A stretch of 64,000 nucleotides of DNA from Pirellulales bacterium (lineage in GTDB: Bacteria; Planctomycetota; Planctomycetia; Pirellulales; UBA1268). The stretch covers positions 186,001-250,000 of the forward strand of contig JAGYJY010000007.1 in assembly GCA_018401745.1 (NCBI GenBank), given 5' to 3'. The notes below the pieces were generated by a model that was not told the origin of the DNA, made no database searches, and saw nothing but the letters and a program-made list of their open reading frames with translations. Position numbers and translations under genes: made by a program. Below are positions 56,940 to 64,000 of the stretch, one piece after another. Numbering within the stretch: position 1 is the stretch's first letter; each line of letters begins with the position of its first letter.

Positions 56940-57012
56940 CGGGACGGGTCCTCGGGCCGCGAAGCGGCCTCGGCACAGCCGAGGTGCCTGCGGCACCCGA
57001 AGACCCGTCCCG
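56940..57012. repeat. Four-way-junction palindromic repeat, copy 2
   Basis: Same architecture as 33899-33971: 17-bp outer stem (56940-56956 with 56996-57012), hairpins at 56957-56967, 56968-56984 and 56985-56995. The differences found are in the loop of the second hairpin (GAA becomes ACA); all stems are unchanged. Confidence 0.9.
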
Positions 57013-57022
57013 CTTGCCACTC

Positions 57023-57059
57023 CAGCCGAGGTGCCTGCGGCACCCGAAGACCCGTCCCG
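57023..57059. repeat. Partial tandem copy of the four-way-junction repeat
   Basis: Repeats the 3' half of the element (second arm of hairpin 2, hairpin 3, outer arm) directly after the full copy, lacking the 5' half. Confidence 0.85.
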
Positions 57060-57100
57060 CTCCCGCATCACCGAAGCCACCCCGCTCGCCCCGCCCCCCC

Positions 57101-57157
57101 GGCCGCAGATCGCCGCGAAGCGGCGGACAGGCCGCCCTAAACCCGTAAGCGAGGGGT
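57101..57157 (+). repeat. GGCCG-hairpin module, copy 3
   Basis: GGCCG boxes around CGCCGC-GAA-GCGGCG (57111-57125), then a diverged CCCTAAACCCGTAAGCGAG tract and GGGGTGAGCCCGGG, in the same order and spacing relative to the junction repeat as at 34.0 kb. Confidence 0.85.
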
Positions 57158-57250
57158 GAGCCCGGGCCGAATGAGCCGGCCTTGCAGTCGAGCGCAGCCC
57201 GGAGGGCGAAAGCGAGAATGCACGAGTGAGCGAAGCCAGGATGGCGAAGC

Positions 57251-57329
57251 GAACGCTCGGCGAATCGGCTTGGGCTCACCCCGAGCGACCCCGAACGCTC
57301 GGCGAATCGGCTTGGGCTCACCCCGAGCG
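57251..57329. repeat. Tandem repeat, 42-bp period
   Basis: A 37-bp sequence starting GAACGCTCGGCGAATCGG occurs at 57251-57287 and 57293-57329, separated by ACCCC. Each unit has CGCTCGG and CCGAGCG ends that can pair as a hairpin. Confidence 0.9.
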
Positions 57330-57374
57330 GAACTCGCAGTTGCCCAAAGCCCAAACGCTTACACGCTTACACGC

Positions 57375-59075
57375 TCACGCCGTGTAACGATCGCTGCCGG
57401 TGTCGGGGGCAATGCCCTCAGGCGTCTCGTCGCTGTCGATGTCGAACCAGGATTCCTGGAACTCGATCCGCGGTGCGGTTGTCGGATTTGCGATTGCCTG
57501 ATTGCTCACCAGGGCGATCACCGCGTCCGCCAAGGCCACCGACGGCTTACACCGCGGCTGGTTTTCTGGAGCCGGGTTGCGGATGCACCAGGCCCAGTGC
57601 TCCATCTCCTCGGTGTAGCCACGCGAGGGCGGGGCTGCCGAGCCTTCGGTGGCTGCTGCCACCACACCGCCGCCACCACCGCTTTCGGTGGTGTCGAGTG
57701 TAGGCGCACCATCTTTCGCCTTGCCAACGGTCACGCGGGTGTCGCGGGCGGAGTCTTTGTAGAGCATGACGTCCTGCTCTTGCTCCAGAATGAGCGTGCC
57801 CTGGGTGCCCATCACGACCTCGCCGTAGCCGCCGAAGCCGTTGCCGTTGATCGAGGAGTAGGTGACGACGATCTTCTTGTTGGGATCGGCCACCTCGCCA
57901 GACTCATCGAAGTAGCCCGGGGCAGGATACTCGTACATGCAGTAGACGTGGTCGTCGACCTCGCGATCGGCCGGGAAGATGCTGCGATTCCCCATGGCCA
58001 TCACCGTCAACGGCTTGACCTTCTTGCCGCCACCGTGCATCGCCGAGACAAAGATCCCCGAGGCGTCGAGCTGGTGGCTGCCGAGTTCGGCCATGAGGCC
58101 ACCACCGGTGCGATTCCAGAGCCGCCAACGGATCAGTTCTTCCAGCGGCGACCGCACGGTGCCGTCGGCCAGCATCATTTCCTGATAGCCATAGCCGGCT
58201 GCATCGACTTCCGTATCGAGCATTTGGGCCTCAAGCTGGGCCACCTTCTTCTCCCAGGACTCGATCTCCGAGGGCTTGGCGTTGTCGCGAGCCCGCTTCC
58301 AGCTGACGAGCTTCTTGGCCAGCGCCTCATCACCTGGAAGCGGCGGCTGCCAGCTGTCTTTGCCGGGCAGGTTGCCGCGGTGCCACTGGGCGCGGATCGA
58401 GTGCACATCCCCAATCAGCTTGGCCTTGCCGAGCGTGTACACCGCATCGTCGTAGAGCACGCTGTAGTGCCTTTGGTGGCCGGTGGCGAGCAGCCGGTCG
58501 GTCTCGGCAGCCACGCGGCCCATCTCTTTGCACTCGTGGATGCTGTGGCCCATCAACTTTTCAGTGAGCACATGCTTGCCGGCTCGCATCGCCTTCACGG
58601 CAGCGACTGAATGGAGGTGCAAGGGCAGGGCGATCACCACCGCCTCGATCTCCTCATCTGCGAGCAGATCCTCGTAGGCACCGTAGACCTTGACGTTCTT
58701 GCGGGCCTCATCTTCAGTGGCCCAGCCATACTTCTGCAACAGGCCTGGCCTGGCCCGATAGGCATTCGGACTCGACATGTCGCCGTGAAAGGCGCGGAAG
58801 ATGTTGTAGGGCCGGATATCGGCAATCGCCTTGACCTGCATGTATTCGGGAGTGTGCGCGCCGAGCAACACGCTGCCCTCGTCGCCCGTGCCGATCACAC
58901 CGATCCGCACCGGATCGCCCACGCTCGCTCCGTAGCCAAAGTAGAGCGAGCCGAGGCCAACGCCACTGGCAATACCCGCAGCCACGGTCCCGGTGAGGAA
59001 ATCACGCCGCGTCACCGAAACCGCGTCGGTGAAGTTGGCCTTTCCGATTGCCTTCTGCTCTTCCGTCAGGTTCAT
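57375..59075 (-). CDS. Gfo/Idh/MocA-family oxidoreductase with Tat signal
   Basis: A 566-aa NAD(P)-dependent sugar-type dehydrogenase. The N-terminus has a twin-arginine motif (TRRDFLTGTVAAGIASGVGLG, residues about 22-42), so it is likely exported folded. The Rossmann domain begins VRIGVIGTGDEGSVLLG, with catalytic-region Lys in HVLTEKLMGHS. The C-terminal GFO_IDH_MocA_C-like part includes GGLMAELGSHQLDA. It is longer than typical members because of the leader and insertions. ATG 59075 overlaps the stop of the DoxX-like gene (ATGA), so the pair is coupled. Substrate unknown; planctomycetes carry many such enzymes. Confidence 0.9.
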   Translation of the reverse strand: MNLTEEQKAIGKANFTDAVSVTRRDFLTGTVAAGIASGVGLGSLYFGYGASVGDPVRIGVIGTGDEGSVLLGAHTPEYMQVKAIADIRPYNIFRAFHGDMSSPNAYRARPGLLQKYGWATEDEARKNVKVYGAYEDLLADEEIEAVVIALPLHLHSVAAVKAMRAGKHVLTEKLMGHSIHECKEMGRVAAETDRLLATGHQRHYSVLYDDAVYTLGKAKLIGDVHSIRAQWHRGNLPGKDSWQPPLPGDEALAKKLVSWKRARDNAKPSEIESWEKKVAQLEAQMLDTEVDAAGYGYQEMMLADGTVRSPLEELIRWRLWNRTGGGLMAELGSHQLDASGIFVSAMHGGGKKVKPLTVMAMGNRSIFPADREVDDHVYCMYEYPAPGYFDESGEVADPNKKIVVTYSSINGNGFGGYGEVVMGTQGTLILEQEQDVMLYKDSARDTRVTVGKAKDGAPTLDTTESGGGGGVVAAATEGSAAPPSRGYTEEMEHWAWCIRNPAPENQPRCKPSVALADAVIALVSNQAIANPTTAPRIEFQESWFDIDSDETPEGIAPDTGSDRYTA

Positions 59076-59998
59076 CGTGAATCCTTGCTCAGGGGACAGC
59101 ACCGCCGCATCAGCGGAGAAAGAAAATAGTCGAGGCCCATCCAGCCACCACAGGGCATCGCCGCGATCACCAGCAGGCCAGCGATCTCCACCCATTGATC
59201 GTAGGTCGCCTGCGCTCCAGGAATCCAAAAAGGTTGGCTGGCCACCACGCTGCAGAGAAACACCACACCGCCCATCGCGTTGAACTTCGTGAGAAAGCCC
59301 ACCAGCAGACAGCCGCCGATGGTGGTCAGCGACCAGCTGACAAACTGATCGGCCTTCCACAGATCGCTGCGGTCAACCACCGCAGCCACCGCTGGCCGCG
59401 ACGCCGGCGAGAGCGCTTCGGCAAACCTGCCAACAACCCGCTCGCCAAAGGCTTCGACGTCGGCTTTCCAGCCTGCTGCCTGGCCGGCGAGTTCCCGCTG
59501 CTTGGCACCGATGCGATCGATGACATACGGGATCTCCTCCGCTCCGCCCGTGCGCCGCAAGGCAGCCAGCCGGGCCAGCTCGCCGCGGTAGTCTTCGATC
59601 TCGGGCTCAACTTCCGTCAGGTACGTCGTCAACTCGGCCCGCGTCGCTTCGATGGCTTTCGACGCCTCCTCAGCCGCCGCAGCCGCATCGTCGGCCGCTA
59701 CGACCGCCTGACGGGCCGCCAAACGCTTCTCCCAGTCGGAAACAACGCTTTTTTCCCAGGCCGCCACAACCTCTTCGGTCGAGCGGTCGTCGAGCGAGGC
59801 GACCGTGCCGTTGAAATCTCCCGGCTGGGGCAGTTGCTGGCGGAGGAAGTCGCCAAGCGGCCCCACAGCGGCCCGTCGGAAGCCGATGCTCGACCACTGC
59901 GGATCTCGCAGATGGCTCGAGCCTTCGAGGAAAAAGTGCAGGCCGATCACCACCCGCAGTGTGATCAGTGCAAGGGTTGCCAAGAGCGTCAGCCGCAT
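59072..59998 (-). CDS. DoxX-like membrane protein with central coiled coil
   Basis: About 308 aa from ATG 59998 (a TTG at 60058 would add 20 residues). Membrane helices lie at the N-terminus (LATLALITLRVVIGLHFFLEG) and in the C-terminal third (WSLTTIGGCLLVGFLTKFNA, GGVVFLCSVVAS, GLLVIAAMP). About 130 charged, Ala-rich residues of coiled coil lie between. The helix GLHFFLEGSSHL resembles DoxX-family quinone-linked proteins. It is translationally coupled to the Tat oxidoreductase, so it may anchor it or connect it to the respiratory chain; this is inference. Confidence 0.75.
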   Translation of the reverse strand: MRLTLLATLALITLRVVIGLHFFLEGSSHLRDPQWSSIGFRRAAVGPLGDFLRQQLPQPGDFNGTVASLDDRSTEEVVAAWEKSVVSDWEKRLAARQAVVAADDAAAAAEEASKAIEATRAELTTYLTEVEPEIEDYRGELARLAALRRTGGAEEIPYVIDRIGAKQRELAGQAAGWKADVEAFGERVVGRFAEALSPASRPAVAAVVDRSDLWKADQFVSWSLTTIGGCLLVGFLTKFNAMGGVVFLCSVVASQPFWIPGAQATYDQWVEIAGLLVIAAMPCGGWMGLDYFLSPLMRRCCPLSKDSR

Positions 59999-60109
59999 GA
60001 GCACTGCCAGCCCCGCTTGCAGGCTGGCCCACGGAGGATCACGATTGCGCGAACGCAAAAAAACGAGAGCCCTAGGACGTTCCCACGGCTTCTCCCCGAC
60101 CTCCTGAGT

Positions 60110-61240
60110 ATGCCATCCGTGCCTCCGCCCGACAACGACAGGTCTGCCGGCCCATCAAGGAGCCCGCAGCCCGCCCATTCGCCTGCCACCGCGGCAGCAG
60201 CTCCGCTGCGAATCGTCCTCTGCTATCCCGCGGAGCCGCATCACGTGGCTGCCATTCAAGCGGCCGCCCCCGATGCCGAAGTCATCGACGCCGGCCAAGA
60301 GCGGGTGGCTGAGGAACTGCCGTCGGCCGACATCTTCTGCGGTCATGCCAAGGTGCCCGTGCCGTGGGACGACGTGGTGGCTGCCGGCCGGCTGCGATGG
60401 ATTCAGTCATCGGCCGCGGGGCTCGACCACTGCCTCGTTCCAGCGGTTGTCGACTCGTCGATCACGGTGACCAGCGCTTCGGGGGTTCTTGCTGATCAGG
60501 TGGCCGAGCATGCCCTCGGCCTGGCGATCGCCTGCACCCGTCGGCTTCCGCTCTTCCTGACGCAGCAGGCAGCGAAGGAGTTTGTCCGCCGGCCCACTCG
60601 CGACCTGACCGGCGCGACGGTCGGCATCGTTGGTCTAGGAGGCGTTGGCCGCCGGATCGCCCAGGTTCTTGAGCCCTTTCGCTGCCGAATCCTGGCCACC
60701 GACTACTTCCCGGTCGACTGCCCACCGCAGGTCGCCCACCTCGGCGGGCCAGACCAGCTCCACGACATGCTCTCGCAGGTCGACATCCTGTTTCTCGCGG
60801 CGCCGCTCACCCCGCAGACCGACGGTATGATCGCCGCAGAGGCTCTGGCGGCGGTCAAGCCTGGCACGATCCTGATCAACGTTGCTCGTGGGCGGCTCGT
60901 GGAGACCAATGCCCTCGTAGACGCTCTCGAGCGGGGGCACCTCGATTCCGCAGCCGTTGATGTGACCTCTGAAGAGCCACCACCAGCCGACAGCCCGCTC
61001 TGGACAGCGCCGCGGCTGATCATCACGCCGCATGTCGCCGGGCAGTCAAAGAACCGGATAGGTGCCATGACAGAGTTTTTCTGCGATAACCTCACTCGAT
61101 ATCTGCGAGGGGGTGATCTCGTGAATCTGGTCGACAAACGGCTCGGCTTTCCAGAGCCGAGAACGCGTCGACGGGAAACGCGTGAGATTCGCGGAGGGCT
61201 GCAGGAATGCGGGCAGAAGCCCGACGATAGGAGACGATGA
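60110..61240 (+). CDS. D-isomer-specific 2-hydroxyacid dehydrogenase
   Basis: A 376-aa NAD-dependent dehydrogenase. The first 30 residues are a Pro/Ser/Ala-rich tail. The substrate domain follows (IRWIQSSAAGLDH-like WIQSSAAGLDHCL), then the NAD domain with ATVGIVGLGGVGRRIAQ, catalytic Arg in INVARGRLVE, catalytic Glu and His in TSEEPPP and IITPHVAGQS. The exact acid is unknown. The ATG at 60110 is the first in a plausible place; the frame is open upstream only as antisense of the DoxX gene. It ends in an ATGA overlap with the kinase gene, indicating translational coupling. Confidence 0.9.
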   Translation: MPSVPPPDNDRSAGPSRSPQPAHSPATAAAAPLRIVLCYPAEPHHVAAIQAAAPDAEVIDAGQERVAEELPSADIFCGHAKVPVPWDDVVAAGRLRWIQSSAAGLDHCLVPAVVDSSITVTSASGVLADQVAEHALGLAIACTRRLPLFLTQQAAKEFVRRPTRDLTGATVGIVGLGGVGRRIAQVLEPFRCRILATDYFPVDCPPQVAHLGGPDQLHDMLSQVDILFLAAPLTPQTDGMIAAEALAAVKPGTILINVARGRLVETNALVDALERGHLDSAAVDVTSEEPPPADSPLWTAPRLIITPHVAGQSKNRIGAMTEFFCDNLTRYLRGGDLVNLVDKRLGFPEPRTRRRETREIRGGLQECGQKPDDRRR

Positions 61241-62340
61241 CCACAACGATCTACCAGGAAGGGCGGCCCACGATCTCAGTCGACGGGCAGGCCATCTCGC
61301 GGTGCCCTCAAGAACTCTTCAGCCACTACACCGACCTGATCCAAGACGGCCGGATGAGCTGGACAGAGTCTCACCACCTTGCCCGTCGGCTGGGAGCTGG
61401 CGGCCAGGGTGTTGTGTTTCTCACCACACGCTGCGGCACCGACGGCTTCACCCTCCCGGTGGCGGTGAAGATTTTTTCACCTGAGCGATACGACAGCGAG
61501 CGGCTCTACGAAGAGGGCATGTCCCGAATCGCTGCAGTGGCGGCCCGAGTCGCTCAGATCCAGCAAGACAATCTGCTCGACGTGCACAACTTTGTTGAGC
61601 AGCGGCGAATCCGTTTGATGGAGATGGAATGGATCGATGGCTACGACCTGTCGCGGCTGCTCGCCCCGGAAATGCTCGAACGAACGCAGCGGTCGGTGTC
61701 GCCTGAGCGGTGGACCTATCTCAACAACGTGATCGTGACAGCCGGCCCACGGCAATCACGGCTCAAGCCTGGGATTGCCATTGCTATCGTGCGGGAGTGC
61801 CTGGCGGCCTTGGCTGCCCTCCATCGGCAAAACATCGTGCACAGCGACGTGAAGTCCTCCAACATCATGGTCAAGCGCACAGGGAACGCAAAAATCATCG
61901 ACATCGGTTCGGCGATTGCTCTGGACGACACCCCCTCGCAGCGGACCTGCACGCCCGCTTATGCAGCTCCAGAGGTGCTTGAGGGCCGGGAGTGCTCACC
62001 GCGGTCGGACCTGGCGAGCCTCGGCTATGTGCTGGTGGAAATGCTCTCTGGCCAGCCGCCATTCGCCGGCCTCACCACCTTCCGCGACCTGCTTGAAGCC
62101 AAGCGAACGCTCGTGCACCGACTGCCCGAGATCCTGCCGCCGGAGGTGGCGTCGAGCGAACTGCTGCTCAACTTCTGCACCGGTCTGGTGGCTGCCGACC
62201 CGACCCGCCGCTTTCCCAGCGCCGAGGCGGCCGATCTCGTGCCGGAGGGAGCCGCGAGCTTTCATCGCCAGCTGATCGTCAGCGGCCTGGCAAGCGAATA
62301 CGAAAACGAGATTCGCCTCTGGCTCGAAGAACTCGAGTAG
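61237..62340 (+). CDS. Hanks-type serine/threonine protein kinase with altered motifs
   Basis: A 367-aa soluble kinase. Gly-rich loop RLGAGGQGVV, catalytic Lys in VAVKIF, catalytic loop IVHSDVKSSNIMV, Mg loop IDIGSA and CTPAYAAPEVL activation/APE segment, then a normal C-lobe. HRD is HSD and DFG is DIG; the key Asp residues are kept, so it may still be active. A roughly 45-residue N-terminal segment precedes the domain; there is no membrane helix, unlike most PknB-type receptors. Its ATG overlaps the stop of the 2-hydroxyacid dehydrogenase gene. Confidence 0.88.
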   Translation: MTTTIYQEGRPTISVDGQAISRCPQELFSHYTDLIQDGRMSWTESHHLARRLGAGGQGVVFLTTRCGTDGFTLPVAVKIFSPERYDSERLYEEGMSRIAAVAARVAQIQQDNLLDVHNFVEQRRIRLMEMEWIDGYDLSRLLAPEMLERTQRSVSPERWTYLNNVIVTAGPRQSRLKPGIAIAIVRECLAALAALHRQNIVHSDVKSSNIMVKRTGNAKIIDIGSAIALDDTPSQRTCTPAYAAPEVLEGRECSPRSDLASLGYVLVEMLSGQPPFAGLTTFRDLLEAKRTLVHRLPEILPPEVASSELLLNFCTGLVAADPTRRFPSAEAADLVPEGAASFHRQLIVSGLASEYENEIRLWLEELE

Positions 62341-62466
62341 CGAGACGCCCAGGAAAACGATTCCTGCCCAGATTTCGACGGCTGCTGCTGGCACCAAGAA
62401 CGCTCAGTCGGTGACGGCAGCCCAGGCCGCTTATCCAGCGGCCCACAGAAAGGCAGGAGCAAAAAG

Positions 62467-62540
62467 CGAGGGTGACGGGACTCGAACCCGCGGCCTCCAA
62501 CGTGACAGGCTGGCGCTCTAACCAACTGAGCTACACCCCC
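62467..62540 (-). tRNA. tRNA-Asp (GTC)
   Basis: Minus-strand cloverleaf with acceptor GGGGGTG/CACCCTC (one G-U), anticodon stem CCAGC/GTTGG, loop CTGTCAC (anticodon GTC), and T arm with TTCGAGT. Discriminator G; CCA not encoded. A 21-bp tandem repeat lies just upstream. Confidence 0.96.
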
Positions 62541-62559
62541 GACATCAGCCTGATCCTTT

Positions 62560-62601
62560 GCCGCCCGGGTCATACCCGGTGCCGCCCGAGCCATACCCGG
62601 G
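62560..62601. repeat. 21-bp tandem repeat upstream of tRNA-Asp
   Basis: GCCGCCCGGGTCATACCCGG(T) at 62560-62580 and a close second copy at 62581-62601, differing at three positions. Each contains a CCGGGT/ACCCGG-like inverted repeat. It lies about 20-60 bases before the tRNA on its strand, where a promoter would be. Confidence 0.75.
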
Positions 62602-62776
62602 ACAACGGAACACGTGAGGCATCACGCGAAACTCGCCGCTTGATCAGCCTGAGGCAGGTGTCTGCCTCGCTTCGACGCCAGAAGTATAGCAGCGGATTCG
62701 CGGCAAAGAAGACGGGGGTGTTTCGCTGCCGAAGCCGCCCGAGTTTTCCGGGGATCGTGCGGCATTTTTCAGCCGT

Positions 62777-63691
62777 TTAGAGAATTCCCCGCTCCGGCGC
62801 GAAGCCTTTCCGGCGGGCGAGCTCGAAGTCGGCCTGGGCCTGCTCTGCCATATCGAGCGAGTCAAAGATCAGCCCGCGATGGTGCAGCATCACCGCCAGA
62901 GCGTGATCCAGCGACCGCATCCGCTGCAGCAGCTCCACCCGGTCGACCCGGCCCGCCAACAGCATCATCTGCTGCCGCTGCTGCTGGGTGAGGCTGATCG
63001 CCTCGTCGATGTCGACCAACGCCTCCTCATCGCGGCCGTCGAGATGCCGCAGAAAACCGCGTGTGTCGAGGTATTCCGGAGGTGGGGCCGGCATACCGGC
63101 GAGAAGCTGCTCGATCTCGGCGACAGCCGCAGGAATCTCGCGTCCGACCAGGCCGCGAACGTAGGCCCGCAGGTTGACCGCTTCGCTGTTGTCGTCTCCC
63201 GCCAGGTCCACCACCCGCTCCACGTCGGCCAGGGCCTCCTCGGCCCGCCCTCCGCAGACATGCACAATCGCCCGCACCCGATACGGCTCAACGCGAGTAG
63301 GCGACACGGCAACCGCCCGGTCGGCATCCACATGAGCCCCAGCAGCATCGCCATGCTCAAGCCGGAGCATCGCCCGTGCCGCGAGCAGCGAGGCATCCTC
63401 GCCGTTCCAGGCGACCGCCCGCTCGATTTCTCGCAAGGCCCCGGCCACATCGTCGCGAGCTTCACAGGCAAAGGCCCGCTCCAGCGACCAGCGGACCACC
63501 GCCTCTCGAGCAAAGGGAGCCAACTCAGGGCCGACCACCGCCGGCAGCACAATCCCCAAGGCCACGAGGAGCACCAGCCATCGCTTGGTTGCCCCGGCCC
63601 GCCGACGGGCCCGCCGTGGCGGCCCTTCCGCGCCAGGGATGTCAAACTCCGCAGGAACCGGAAAACCGAGGTCGTCGTAGGCCTGACCCAT
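62777..63691 (-). CDS. Tetratricopeptide-repeat membrane protein
   Basis: A 304-aa protein from ATG 63691 (MGQAYDDLGFPVPAEFD). A cytoplasmic N-terminus with an Arg-rich patch (RRARRRAG), one membrane helix (WLVLLVALGIVLPAVVG), then TPR-like helical repeats (about 70-290: ACEARDDVAGALREIERAV, AMLRLEHGDAAGAHVDADRAV, AEEALADVERVVDLAG and others). TPR domains mediate protein binding. It lies alone, with no strong functional clue from context. Confidence 0.78.
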   Translation of the reverse strand: MGQAYDDLGFPVPAEFDIPGAEGPPRRARRRAGATKRWLVLLVALGIVLPAVVGPELAPFAREAVVRWSLERAFACEARDDVAGALREIERAVAWNGEDASLLAARAMLRLEHGDAAGAHVDADRAVAVSPTRVEPYRVRAIVHVCGGRAEEALADVERVVDLAGDDNSEAVNLRAYVRGLVGREIPAAVAEIEQLLAGMPAPPPEYLDTRGFLRHLDGRDEEALVDIDEAISLTQQQRQQMMLLAGRVDRVELLQRMRSLDHALAVMLHHRGLIFDSLDMAEQAQADFELARRKGFAPERGIL

Positions 63692-64000
63692 CCGCAGTGC
63701 CCCCGTGAAAGTGCCCCATATTGCAAAGAACAGGCAAAGCCGCAGCCCGCACACACCAGGCAGGACGACCATGCAGCGACCTATCAGATGAGCGGCCGCC
63801 CGCCATCACGTATCATAGCGTCGCCGCCTGAGCGTGAAACGACTCGGGCGAAGGCCCACACGCCACGAACCGTCTTGGGGCCACCCCGGCTGGCACCAGG
63901 CCGTCTCGTTGACGCCCGTTCAGAGGCTACCGTAGATTCATGCCAGCCGAATGCAGCACGAGACGTTCACCTGCAGATCTGCCAGCTTGCGACCGCGGAG
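63692..64000. other. 309 bases at the window end without a recognised gene
   Basis: A short frame opening at 63942 runs off the window end, but its sequence (MPAECSTRRSPADL) is unremarkable. I see no tRNA or terminator. Confidence 0.4.

Larger units (their letters stand above)
56822..57374. other. 553-base intergenic region: imuA promoter and second repeat locus
   Basis: The 60 bases next to imuA hold the SOS box and promoter. The rest contains a GCTTCACGCCTGCGAAGCC element (56911-56929) also found near 34208, the four-way-junction repeat and its partial copy, the GGCCG-hairpin module and a 42-bp-period tandem repeat. No ORF is convincing. Confidence 0.75.

Noticed and set aside
62262-62594. 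Minus-strand frame with GVAQLVRAPACHVGGRGFESRHP
   Set aside because: Sense translation of tRNA-Asp, a common spurious call; the opposite frame at 62472-62780 is its counterpart.

Overview
The window looks like a chromosomal segment of a GC-rich planctomycete (Planctomycetota, probably Pirellulales-like; lineage is inferred from gene content, not from a marker phylogeny). The clues are a DUF1559/H-X9-DG prepilin-type protein beside a tiny lipoprotein, PEP-CTERM-anchored surface proteins, an AroD-AroE fusion, a soluble NtrB/NtrC-like pair, and unlinked tRNA-Ile/tRNA-Ala genes without rRNA.

Layout. 0.1-9.4 kb: secreted BON protein, small membrane protein, TlpA-type thioredoxin protein, tRNA-Ile/Ala, typA, MBL-fold hydrolase, MscS channel with a cyclic-nucleotide domain, rpsU. 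9.4-13.6 kb: two PEP-CTERM surface proteins, one a decayed subtilase. 14.4-20.8 kb: nadC, ComEA-like helix-hairpin-helix protein, uvrB, lipoprotein, DUF1559 prepilin, a second BON protein and a small conserved protein. 21-30.7 kb: tRNA-Gln, a receiver-adenylate cyclase fusion and a complete F1Fo ATP synthase operon (atpZ, atpI-like, atpB-E-F-H-A-G-D-C). 30.8-48.7 kb, nearly all minus strand: cysE, hisH, OmpA lipoprotein, prepilin peptidase, aroK, aroDE fusion, mutL, sigma-54 regulator and its kinase, pnp, rpsO, desaturase, a membrane-anchored unknown, aroC. 48.8-56.9 kb: purC and the SOS mutagenesis cassette imuA-imuB-dnaE2. 57.4-63.7 kb: Gfo/Idh oxidoreductase with a DoxX-like partner, 2-hydroxyacid dehydrogenase overlapping a Ser/Thr kinase, tRNA-Asp, TPR protein.

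The most interesting signals are: (i) a 73-bp repeat present at 33.9 kb and 56.9 kb that folds with no unpaired junction base into a four-way junction of three triloop hairpins on a 17-bp stem, followed at both loci by a second conserved hairpin module; (ii) a palindromic Gram-positive-type SOS box abutting a near-consensus promoter in front of imuA-imuB-dnaE2; (iii) two different 15-bp in-frame tandem repeats in neighbouring imuA and imuB; (iv) a pnp leader in which one segment can pair with either of two flanking copies; (v) an adenylate cyclase translationally coupled to the ATP synthase operon, whose Fo a and b subunits both carry His-rich segments.

Caution: at least seven reading frames (mscS, DUF1559, atpB, mutL, desaturase, the 46-47 kb unknown, probably the tlpA start) are broken by one base, mostly in short homopolymers. 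Since atpB and mutL are core genes, uncorrected sequencing error is the likely cause. The subtilase is different: a nonsense codon plus a 16-bp duplication look like real decay.
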